DNA from: Pycnococcus provasolii
Taxonomy: Eukaryota > Chlorophyta > Pseudoscourfieldiophyceae > Pseudoscourfieldiales > Pycnococcaceae
DNA length: 64,000 nt
Direction: 5' to 3'
Assembly: GCA_938743325.2 (NCBI GenBank)
Contig: OW568889.1
Location: forward strand, 248,001 to 312,000
The notes beneath the pieces are model-generated. The model did not search any database. It was not told where the DNA came from and was given only the letters and a program-made list of their open reading frames with translations. The position numbers and the translations under genes were made by a program. This document shows, one piece after another, positions 18,255 to 25,874 of this stretch. Each line of letters begins with the position of its first letter. Position 1 is the first letter of the stretch.

Positions 18255-19934
18255 TCATTTCTTCTTCGGCGTCTTACCCTTTTTCGGGCTGCCGCCTTTG
18301 CCACCAGCTTTTTTAGCAGACTTCTTGGCGCTCGCCCGCATGATGTCCTCCACGCTCAAAACCTCGGAGCGGTGCGCTTGGCCAGGCGGCGGTAACCGCG
18401 AAAGAAGTTCCGACTCCGAGCGAGACTGCGACATGGGATTCGCCGCTTGCATTAGCCGATGTGCACGAACCTTTGGGTTTGGCGTGAGCGCCGTCTCGTC
18501 CACGGAGGGTGTCCAGTAGACGCTCAGGGCACCGCCGGCACCGACGCCGTCTGATGACATGGATGCGCCGAAGGTTGTGCCGGGACTCATCGGGTCCTCC
18601 TCGTTGCCGAAGCGGCTGCGTTGTTGCGTGCACGCTGGCTCTGGCATTCCAACACGTCGTCGAGCTTCCGATCGAGCGAGCCAACCCGCCTCTGCGCGCA
18701 TGAGGCTTTGCTCGTCCGCCAGGGCCTTGCGCTCGCCGTACTCCTCCATCGCATTGTCGACGTAGCTTGCCACCGCCGCCTCGCCGTTGCGAAGCTCGAC
18801 CCACCTCTCGCGTAGCCAGCTCGCTCGCGCAGCCTCGGCGGGAGTTAGGGTGCGAACGCGCTGCGCCGGTTCAGGTTTTGGTGGTGGTGCAGCTAAAGGC
18901 GGGCGAGATCGCTGCGGGCTCTTAGGCGGAGCGACGTTGCCCTTCCAATCGCGCGGCGTGAGCCCTCCGTGCAGTTCTGGCGTCTCCTGCGGAGCGCGTA
19001 TGCGCGCGGCACGAGCCGCCGCCTGCTGTGGCGTTTCCTCCGGCGGTGGCTTCCACGTGCTTGCGGGAAGGAAGTGGTAAGCCGGCGTTCGCAGTTTAGA
19101 CGCCGACGACTTTGTCACGGGTGCGGCCCTCGTGCCTGAGTACGGCGTGACGAAGGTTCTTCTCTTCGTTTCGCTGTGAAGCAGACGGCTCGCGCATCGT
19201 TCGAGGCTTGCCGCACTCGGGCTTGCGGTGATTGTGCCCACGGAGATCTGGCTAACGCTCGGCGCAAGGCTGACGGCGCCTGGCGTCGGCGTGTTTGCGA
19301 AGAGCGCCGCACCGAGCGGCGTTGCGGAGTTTGCGGCTGGCGTCGGCTTGCTCTTCTTGAACCACCTCTGCGTGGCCGCGACTCTGGATTTCCACTCAGC
19401 TGCTGGTGCGAGAAGGCACGACCTGAGCGCTTGTCTTGCCGCTCTCCAGAAGGCGCGTTCGCGTGCGGTGGTTGGTGTGGGCGTGGGCACGTCGTCGTCG
19501 ACGCCCAAGGCTTCCTGGTTCGGCGTGGTAGGTCCTTCAGCCGGCAGGTGTATTTGTTCCCACGTGAGTAGTTCGTCGTACATTCGCGTGAATGCAAGAG
19601 TCGTAGTAGCATCGGTCACGGAGGATTTCGCCTTCAGGCAGTCTTGCACGTAAGCGTCGAGGGCGGAAGGCCCTAACTTCGACGAGGTCTCTGAATCACC
19701 ACCACCACCACCACCTTTCTTAAATCTTGATGATGACATGATTGACGTCTTCAACAAAAACGACAACGCAACGGAACCTGAGGTTGCGATACCACTTCCT
19801 CCTGAGGCTGAGGCTGAAGACGACGACATTGAGAGTGAATGGGACGGATCACCAACACCACCACCACCAACACCACCACCACCACCACCAGAGGACGAAC
19901 GCAACGCACTGCGCAAATTATGCCAACGAGACAT
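18255..19934 (-). CDS. Uncharacterised 559-residue basic, proline-rich protein
   Basis: Not recognised. It begins MSRWHNLRS followed by Gly and Ser runs. A segment at about 85-170 contains helices with several Trp residues (LTWEQIHLP, RAFWRAARQALRS, EWKSRVAATQRWFKKS). A long Pro/Ala/Ser/Thr-rich linker follows, then a charged helix near residues 375-435 (ASWLRERWVELRNGEAAV). The C-terminus is a lysine-rich tail (KKSAKKAGGKGGSPKKGKTPKKK type) like histone H1 or other nucleic-acid-binding tails. The opening MSRW recurs in the SEC14-like gene at 39843, which may be coincidence. Nuclear or microtubule association is possible but unsupported. Confidence 0.55.
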   Translation of the reverse strand: MSRWHNLRSALRSSSGGGGGGVGGGGVGDPSHSLSMSSSSASASGGSGIATSGSVALSFLLKTSIMSSSRFKKGGGGGGDSETSSKLGPSALDAYVQDCLKAKSSVTDATTTLAFTRMYDELLTWEQIHLPAEGPTTPNQEALGVDDDVPTPTPTTARERAFWRAARQALRSCLLAPAAEWKSRVAATQRWFKKSKPTPAANSATPLGAALFANTPTPGAVSLAPSVSQISVGTITASPSAASLERCASRLLHSETKRRTFVTPYSGTRAAPVTKSSASKLRTPAYHFLPASTWKPPPEETPQQAAARAARIRAPQETPELHGGLTPRDWKGNVAPPKSPQRSRPPLAAPPPKPEPAQRVRTLTPAEAARASWLRERWVELRNGEAAVASYVDNAMEEYGERKALADEQSLMRAEAGWLARSEARRRVGMPEPACTQQRSRFGNEEDPMSPGTTFGASMSSDGVGAGGALSVYWTPSVDETALTPNPKVRAHRLMQAANPMSQSRSESELLSRLPPPGQAHRSEVLSVEDIMRASAKKSAKKAGGKGGSPKKGKTPKKK

Positions 19935-19980
19935 TTCTTAAGGTAAGTTTTATTTTAGTTTTTTTAGTTTTTTGTACGAT

Positions 19981-20262
19981 TCTACCGAAAGGTTTAGTCG
20001 GGGTAAACGGTAGAGGGCCCCCTCTGAGGTGCCGAGCCGCGGGGTGGCTCGGCTGCTAGGGTTTAAGGTGGTCTCCCTCGGACCACCATTCCTGCTGCTG
20101 GTTGCGCTGTTCGCGCAACCTTTGCAGCCACACGTGTCGAGACGCGTGGGATCACTGACGTGAGGAGTTCACAAGTGAACTACCTATCTTGTTACTCCGA
20201 GGAGATTTCTGATTTAGTTACTACTCCGAGGAGATTTTGATTAAGTGCTTGAGGGCACTTGC
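19981..20262 (+). other. Structured leader: series of consecutive perfect hairpins
   Basis: At least seven short perfect stems follow one another upstream of the open frame that starts near 20259. They are: TCTACC/GGTAGA with inner GTTTA/TAAAC (19981-20014); AGAGGG/CCCTCT (20012-20025); GCCGAGCC/GGCTCGGC (20031-20053); GGTGGTC/GACCACC (20067-20087); GGTTGCGC/GCGCAACC (20100-20120); CACGTGTC/GACGCGTG (20131-20148); and AGTTCAC/GTGAACT (20166-20181). Two direct copies of TACTCCGAGGAGATTT follow, then AAGTGC/GCACTT. A folded RNA leader of a mobile element is the likeliest reading; no known RNA family is recognised. Confidence 0.5.
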
Positions 20263-20714
20263 ATATGGCAGCTGTTGCACAAGAGCCACCTGAGATTGTG
20301 GCCTTGCGTTTGCAGTTGCAGATTGCGGAAGCTCAACGTGATCAAGCTGTGGCTGAGGCCCAAGGCAGAGCTGTTGCGCCTGTAGGACAACAGCCGGTGC
20401 AGCTTAACTATTTGCTTCCGAGGGATTTCGAGGAGGTCGTCTCTGCTGATCTTTTCCCTCGCGACGGTGTTGGTCGTCAAGGTGCAGTCAACCCGCTTCG
20501 CCTTGATAACGATCTTGCCATAACCGAGTACTCTAGACGCAAGTCTAAGCACCAGGTGTGGACGTATCGGCGATCGCGTACAGCTGGTGCTTACCTCGAG
20601 CTTGTTGTATCCGCTTTGGGAGACGTCATAGCTGACGGTCAAAACTTCGAGGACGGTCTAGCCCCTCTAGCTGGCGAGGACGCAGCTGCTTCCTTCGCCA
20701 GAAACGATACGTAG
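20259..20714 (+). CDS. Hypothetical protein, possibly gag-like, downstream of the hairpin leader
   Basis: About 150 residues; the best ATGs are at 20259 and 20265. The N-terminus is a short coiled coil (VALRLQLQIAEAQRDQAVAEAQ). A globular part with well-balanced composition follows (YLLPRDFEEVVSADLFPRDG, then PLRLDNDLAITEYSRRKSKHQVW). I do not recognise the family. Two features suggest a mobile-element ORF rather than a host gene: the structured leader before it, and an in-frame TAG at 20712-20714 after which the frame stays open for about 60 more codons. On the opposite strand another frame with CxxC pairs overlaps the end. Uncharacterised host gene is the alternative. Confidence 0.4.
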   Translation: MHMAAVAQEPPEIVALRLQLQIAEAQRDQAVAEAQGRAVAPVGQQPVQLNYLLPRDFEEVVSADLFPRDGVGRQGAVNPLRLDNDLAITEYSRRKSKHQVWTYRRSRTAGAYLELVVSALGDVIADGQNFEDGLAPLAGEDAAASFARNDT

Positions 20715-20930
20715 CGAACGCATGTTTCGGGTGCCGCCGGGAGCGGCGAAAGGTTCTGCGACGTGCATAAGCCAATGAATTTCTCGAACTTGCCGCCATG
20801 GTCGTATACGACGTGTAGCGGTTCTTTGGCTACCGCTGCTATTCGTGCATTTGATGGACATGTGCAACATTCTTGTCCGCAGACGAAGCAAACATCGTCT
20901 CTGTTTTGAGAGGCCTGTTTTTTTTGGTTT
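20639..20930 (-). other. Cys-rich antisense open frame overlapping the hypothetical ORF
   Basis: On the minus strand a frame reads VCFVCGQECCTCP followed by about 75 residues of balanced composition to a stop at 20639. Just upstream on this strand, a run of A ending AAAAAAAACAG resembles the acceptor of the two introns seen elsewhere in this window, so this could be the last exon of a minus-strand gene. No matching donor or first exon could be fixed. It overlaps the plus-strand frame, so at most one of the two is likely to be coding. Confidence 0.25.
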
Positions 20931-21611
20931 TTAAATATAAAAAGTACACAATTCGTCGCCCTCGTATTCATTATTTTGCGTTCATGTTTGCTATCCCGTC
21001 CTCCTCCGGACATTGCGTCCCCCTCCTGCCAGTTCGCGTGCAAGGCGTTCGTCCTCCTCCTCCTGCCTCTGACGATCCTCCTCATCTTGCGTCACTAGCC
21101 AAGTCTGCCGCAAGAAGGAGTATCTGCTGCCATCGTTAAGGGAGTTGGCGAACGATCTTCGGCGGCGGCGGTGGCGGCATCTTCGGCGGCGGCGGTTAGG
21201 GCCGGGTTCGGCCACGACGTCGCCGGCGACGACAACGGTTCGTCGACACCAACGAAGTCGGTGCCACTGTCGCCAAGAGCCGTTTCCCCTGGGCCGAAAA
21301 GGAAAACCGTTCTGAACATCGCACCCACGACGGATCCCCGATTCCCGTGAAAGCCGGACCCGTGCCCCTCCCTCGAAAAAATAAATCTCACAGGCCTCCT
21401 CCGAAACTGACAGCTGAAGAATGACGCGACGAGACGAAATGGACATGTACCACTAAATAAGTGCGTTATGCGTGCGGCACCTGTGTTATTTGTGTTACTT
21501 GGTTTGACCAGTGGTTTGCTTCTATTCGGTGGAACCTTTGCATATTAATTAGTTTGGTTTCACGACGTCCGGTGGTAGTTTCGGTTGTTGTTGTGGTGGT
21601 GGTTTCATTTG

Positions 21612-22661
21612 ATGGCGTTGATGATGATGAGGCTCGACGTTGGTGTGGTGATGCTCGTCTACATGATGTTCACGTGCGGTTCATTCACGGTGATGAAGAA
21701 TAACGATAAGTTTGTTTCAGCGTACACGCGAATTGCAACGACTGTCTCGCTTTCAGAAGAAACTCAACAGCAGAATAGGAGGTTCCTGGATCGTGTGCTT
21801 GATGCACGAGACACGCACAGCATGATCACGTTTCTCCCAGAAGAAACGGAAGGAAAGCCTGTTCCGCTCGTCGTCGCGCTGCACGGATTCTGCCTGCAGC
21901 CGGAAATACAAGAAGCTGTCATGCTCAGGCTTGTCCCGTACGTCACAAACACAAAAAAGGCGATGTTCGCTATGCCGAACGCACCATCCATGGCGTCGGG
22001 CGTCGGTCTGCCCGCCTGTCGCGCGTGGGACGCGACTGAGGCGACTCGCCCGTTCTGGATGCTTTGGAACCGCAAGCCCGAGGGAGATGTGCCGTACGTG
22101 ATGGCGGCAATCGACAAGGCGGTCGCAACAGCGGCTCAGAACAACGTTATTGTTGATTGGTCAAAAATTTACGTGTACGGTCTTGCGAATGGCGCGTTCA
22201 TGGCGCACAGACTGTTGTGTGAGAAACCAGGAATGTTCGCGGCAGCGGCATCATACACAGGGTCGACGGATTTTGCGCTCGAGGATACGTGCACGAAAAA
22301 TCTTGCAACAAGTCCAACATCCTTGCTACAGATTCACGGGACGCTCGACACGGTCGTGCCATACGGCGGAACGCCGTGGTGGCCAGGGTCTGAGGAATCG
22401 GCGCGTCTCGTCGCAGAGTGGAATCAGTGCAACTTGGAAAGTCCTTTGACGACGGAATCGCGCTTGAATACGAATCCTTTCTTTTCGTACGCCGTGACGT
22501 CGACGCGCTACGAAGGCTGCGCGTCGAACAACGTCGTGGAGGAGTGGCGCGTGCACGGCATGGATCATTTGCCCGGTATCGCTGGTGGCGGTCTCGTCGA
22601 GGTTTCGCGCAAGGCGGTGGACTGGCTGCTGGACGAATCAGCCGTCTCAGCATCTACGTAA
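21612..22661 (+). CDS. Secreted PHB-depolymerase/feruloyl-esterase-like alpha/beta hydrolase lacking the serine nucleophile
   Basis: 349 residues from the ATG at 21612 (a TTG lies 27 bp upstream in frame). The hydrophobic, Met-rich N-terminus looks like a signal peptide or anchor. The fold follows the LpqC/esterase-PHB depolymerase family: ALHGFC after the second strand, a conserved WD in CRAWDATEA, the nucleophile elbow, the acid in HGTLDTVVPY and a terminal histidine in VHGMDHLPG. At the elbow the usual GxSNG reads GLANG, with Ala192 (GCG) in place of Ser. The rest of the elbow helix (MAHRLLCEKPGMF) is well conserved. The protein therefore probably binds without hydrolysing, or uses different chemistry. 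Confidence 0.82.
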   Translation: MALMMMRLDVGVVMLVYMMFTCGSFTVMKNNDKFVSAYTRIATTVSLSEETQQQNRRFLDRVLDARDTHSMITFLPEETEGKPVPLVVALHGFCLQPEIQEAVMLRLVPYVTNTKKAMFAMPNAPSMASGVGLPACRAWDATEATRPFWMLWNRKPEGDVPYVMAAIDKAVATAAQNNVIVDWSKIYVYGLANGAFMAHRLLCEKPGMFAAAASYTGSTDFALEDTCTKNLATSPTSLLQIHGTLDTVVPYGGTPWWPGSEESARLVAEWNQCNLESPLTTESRLNTNPFFSYAVTSTRYEGCASNNVVEEWRVHGMDHLPGIAGGGLVEVSRKAVDWLLDESAVSAST

Positions 22662-22710
22662 ATGAACTTTTATCGTTGATAGACTACAAAATATATATAC
22701 ATATGCCACG

Positions 22711-23586
22711 TCAATTTTTCTCGTCAAATCGCATGACGAACGTCTCCTCCTCATCCAGGTCAAAGAGGCACGCTTTAAAGCTTGGATAGAGAATGTGATG
22801 CTCCGCCACGGCCACGCCGATGTCAGAGATGTCATATTCGTGCGTAAGTGTATTCACCACCTCCGCAATCACGTCACTTGCCACAGAGCTGCTTGCAAGC
22901 GCAGGCACGACCGCCGTGTCGTGCATAATGCCCACGAGGCTTGTGTCAGAAATGGCACGCGAGAAGCCAACAAGGCGCCACTCCGAGGCATTGTCACCGT
23001 CAGAGTCTCTGTCGTCACCTAAGATGGTCCCCGTGCCGTCGAGCCAGCGAGCTAGCGTCGTCGCGTAGTCGCTGTGCGCGTCGTCTTCGTCGTCTTCTTC
23101 GTCGTCGTCGTTTAGCGTTCCATCAAGGTACGCGCGTATGTCCGACGTTCGTGCGTGTGCGGCGCATATGACTGTACTGTGTTGTAGCGCCTTGGCAAGT
23201 CTTACTGGGTCAGGTGGCTGCATGGACGGTCTCTGCGACGCCGGCGTGCATGCCACGATAAGTTCAGCGAGCTCGTTGCAGTCGACATCTTCGCAGCGGG
23301 CTGTGAGTTCCAGTGGTATGGGTGGTGGCAAACCTTTGCCACTACTATCCGGGATAGAAGGCAGGAGGTTTTCTAACAAATTGCTGAAGAGAGATTGCGT
23401 TCGCCATAACCTTAGGTGAAGACTTGAGCGACTTCTTCTTCTTCTGCTCCTTCTCATAAGGTGAAGTGAGAGAATATGGCGCTGCAAGGGAGCAGACGAG
23501 GTTGGTGAGCAGACGTTTTTAAAGTTGCTGCTGCTACTAAGAGTAGTGGCAGTGGCTTTGATGCGCGCGTGCACCACCATTCGCAT
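22711..23586 (-). CDS. GNAT-fold acetyltransferase-like protein with degenerate acetyl-CoA loop
   Basis: 291 residues from the first ATG (23586). An Arg/Ser-rich N-terminus resembles a plastid or mitochondrial transit peptide. The C-terminal region matches plastid-type GNAT proteins: LVGFSRAISDTSLVGIMHDTA aligns with the usual VGFARAxSD...A.IxDxxV strands, DISDIGVAVAEH with the fourth strand, and the end with the FY..GF region. However, the Q/R-x-x-G-x-G/A pyrophosphate loop that binds acetyl-CoA is replaced by VPALASSSVASDVI, and an acidic Asp/Glu insertion interrupts the front half. Catalysis is doubtful. It is convergent with the hydrolase upstream, 49 bp apart. Confidence 0.6.
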   Translation of the reverse strand: MRMVVHARIKATATTLSSSSNFKNVCSPTSSAPLQRHILSLHLMRRSRRRRSRSSLHLRLWRTQSLFSNLLENLLPSIPDSSGKGLPPPIPLELTARCEDVDCNELAELIVACTPASQRPSMQPPDPVRLAKALQHSTVICAAHARTSDIRAYLDGTLNDDDEEDDEDDAHSDYATTLARWLDGTGTILGDDRDSDGDNASEWRLVGFSRAISDTSLVGIMHDTAVVPALASSSVASDVIAEVVNTLTHEYDISDIGVAVAEHHILYPSFKACLFDLDEEETFVMRFDEKN

Positions 23587-23715
23587 TCGCACGCACTTCT
23601 TCGCCCTCCTCCCAGAAGAATGAGACGAAAAAAAAAAAATGAAAATTGTGCGAGGATAACAAAGGGTGAGATTTTCGTGATTTTGGGGGAGTGTTCTCTC
23701 CAGTAGTAACTTAGT

Positions 23716-24885
23716 TTACACGGCGTGCTTCATCCAGAAGTCAAGCACCTTTGGCGTGCTCGCGCTCGCAATCGCGTGCACCGCATAAGCGGAATACAGC
23801 GCCTCGTGCAACGTTCGTGCGCCGGTCGCGTCGAGCGTTTGCGTAATCTCAGAAGGTACGACTTCTGGTTCGTGTCCGCGGGGATCGTACGCGAGGTAGC
23901 CGTCCGAATCCACCGCACGAATCGCCGTGAGGTGGTCGAAGAGCTGGCGTGCGAGCGAAGGGGCGAGGCGCGCGTAGGTCTCAAGCCAAGGTGCTGAGAT
24001 AGCGTGCGGGTGATCCTCAACGACCAAAACAGGCACGCCGATGCGGCGCAGCTCGGACGCGTCGTGTTCGACGTGTTTCGCGGTTCGCTTGTCGCGCGGC
24101 ATGTGTGCGAATGCCACGGCAATGTCGTCGTGGCGATCAAGCGTTTCCCAGTCTTTGGCGTCAGCGTGCAGAGACGCGACTTGAATGCACAAACCGCGGA
24201 GGTGCATGTTGATTCGTTGTCGGACGAACGGCAACGTGCTTGCGAAGTACCCACCGGAAGAGAGACCGTGCGCAAACAGCTTGGTGTGTTGCGACCAGCC
24301 GTGCTTACTTGCGAGTTCGTTGAGGCGTGCGATGACCCGCGGCGTGTCTCTGTTCATGGACCAGCACTTATGCGTTCGGTCTTCGCTGGACATGGCGACG
24401 ACCGCCATGTTGTACTTGTGCATCGTCGCGACAATTTGCGTATCGTGCGGCTCTCCTGTGCACTTGGTGCACGTGTTTGTTTTGGGAAAGAAATTTAGAG
24501 CAGACCCTCCACATCCGTGTAAGACGAGAACGACGCCACCAAGATGAGAACCACCACCACCTGCACTTGCAACACGTGGTATTGCGACGACCGTTTCAGG
24601 TAATGATTCGTCGTTGAATAATGTGTCAGCTTCTGGGTAGTACGTCAAAGAAGACGAGTACACGCTTGAGTCGAGAATGGGCGTGGAGTTGGAAGGAGGA
24701 CGACTCCTGGAAGAATAACAATATGTAAATGCTAGTAGTAGTAGTAAAGTAACGCCAACAAAGAAGTACCGAGTTTGAGAAGCATAAAAAGCGTGTGCGA
24801 CGGACATGGCAGGTGGCGGAGAAATTCTTCGTCGTCTATGGGGTGTTGTCCCGGACGGGAACCACGAAACGATAGTCCTAAACAT
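23716..24885 (-). CDS. Type II membrane alpha/beta hydrolase
   Basis: About 389 residues from the ATG at 24885; an alternative ATG at 24807 starts just before the membrane helix. The open frame itself begins at a GTG at 24933. A single membrane segment (RYFFVGVTLLLLLAFTYCY) is followed by a lumenal or extracellular alpha/beta hydrolase domain: VLVLHGCGGSALNFF as oxyanion strand and GLSSGG as an intact GxSxG nucleophile elbow. Catalytic Asp and His cannot be fixed with certainty. It may be distantly related to the GLANG protein at 21612, since the HG and elbow spacing are similar. Substrate unknown. Confidence 0.75.
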   Translation of the reverse strand: MFRTIVSWFPSGTTPHRRRRISPPPAMSVAHAFYASQTRYFFVGVTLLLLLAFTYCYSSRSRPPSNSTPILDSSVYSSSLTYYPEADTLFNDESLPETVVAIPRVASAGGGGSHLGGVVLVLHGCGGSALNFFPKTNTCTKCTGEPHDTQIVATMHKYNMAVVAMSSEDRTHKCWSMNRDTPRVIARLNELASKHGWSQHTKLFAHGLSSGGYFASTLPFVRQRINMHLRGLCIQVASLHADAKDWETLDRHDDIAVAFAHMPRDKRTAKHVEHDASELRRIGVPVLVVEDHPHAISAPWLETYARLAPSLARQLFDHLTAIRAVDSDGYLAYDPRGHEPEVVPSEITQTLDATGARTLHEALYSAYAVHAIASASTPKVLDFWMKHAV

Positions 24886-25363
24886 CAGTACTATGAGGGA
24901 TCCCCACCTTCCCTCCTCAGTACGGTAGGTCACACCTAGGGCTTCCTACTCCTATCTTAGGATGGACCCTTCTGTGCCGGATGTGAGTGCGCTTGGACGT
25001 AGTTAGAGATGAAGTACTGTACGTAAAAGCGAAAGAAGAGGTTACTAAAGAATAAAAGGCCCAAGGGAAGGAAAACGCTCACCAGGGGAGGAGCTTTAGA
25101 GGTCCTCTATCGGCGTCTTCGGCGAAGGCCAGACGAAGACGAACGTCACCTCGGTGAGGTCGACGAAGCCTTGCAGCCTGAAGAGACAGCGTAGGGTTCA
25201 TTCTTTGCGTTCCATCTTACATAGGCTTTGTAACTGCCTTTGCCGCCCGCGTAATTCCATCCGTAACCGCCTCGCCCGTGTCGCGGGAAGTCGGTCCAAG
25301 ACGAAAGTACTCGCCGAATGGCGGCGTCCGTCGTACGCGAGCGCCGCGACGCTCCGTCGGTGC

Positions 25364-25486
25364 TACGTACTTGAAACTGAAAGCACCGACGCACGATACC
25401 TTCTCGCGGCAGCACTTGCTCACGTTGCCCGCATCGACGCCAAGCGTGCGTGCCGCATCTTTAGCGTTGGCATATTGGGTCCACTC
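25364..25486 (-). pseudogene. NUMOD1-like helix-turn-helix fragment
   Basis: A minus-strand frame encodes EWTQYANAKDAARTLGVDAG followed by NVSKCC and, at the end, FSFKYV. This is the pattern of the roughly 40-residue units (YxSxxEAARxLGVxxxxISxCCxGKxxxxGGYxFRY) seen in proteins of algae and giant viruses and related to the NUMOD1 motif of homing endonucleases. The usual GKxxxxGGYxF part is degraded to EKVSCVGAFSF. The upstream part is a Gly/Pro/Arg artefact of the GGGATCCCGG repeats, and the downstream frame runs on without recognisable domains. Probably a decayed gene or an exon of an unrecognised spliced gene. Confidence 0.4.
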
Positions 25487-25530
25487 GTCCGTGCCTGCCT
25501 GCCCTGCCATCCACTCGTCGCCGGGAGTCC

Positions 25531-25563
25531 GGGATCCCGGTCCGGGCCCCGGACCGGGATCCC
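25531..25563. repeat. Perfect 16-bp hairpin with 1-nt spacer
   Basis: GGGATCCCGGTCCGGG, one C, then CCCGGACCGGGATCCC: two perfectly complementary 16-bp arms. Further GGGATCCCGC half-units follow at 25557-25575 and 25616. No transcript feature is evident. Confidence 0.85.
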
Positions 25564-25874
25564 GCCTGGATCCCGCCTGCCCCAAACACATGGACAAGGG
25601 GAACGGTTCAAGAGCGGGATCCCATCCCTAGGGCCCGTCCGAACGCCCCACTCACTCACGGGTCTGCCCCGACCCCTGGGCCTGCAGGGGGGAGGCCGCG
25701 CCCTTTTCTTATTGTAAGAACTACTTTTTCCCTCCCCCCGCGCGGGGACAGGTTTGGTTTGAACCCCTTGGTTTGTAGCCGGCCTCATTTTCATTCTCAT
25801 TCTTGTCGCGCGCGCATTCGCAGTGCACCTTAAGGCCGGTATTAAGTTTAAGGCCGGTATTATTGATAAGTTCA

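Larger units (their letters stand above)
24934..25874. other. Gene-poor region between divergent genes
   Basis: Holds the NUMOD1-like fragment and the 25531 hairpin listed separately. A direct duplication TTAAGGCCGGTATTA occurs at 25830-25862, just before the CKK-protein start. No intact gene is visible. Confidence 0.5.

Noticed and set aside
19981-20262. Hammerhead or HDV-type ribozyme in the hairpin leader
   Set aside because: I looked for the CUGANGA and GAAA core; a GAAA and a CUGA-like stretch occur but not in the required arrangement.
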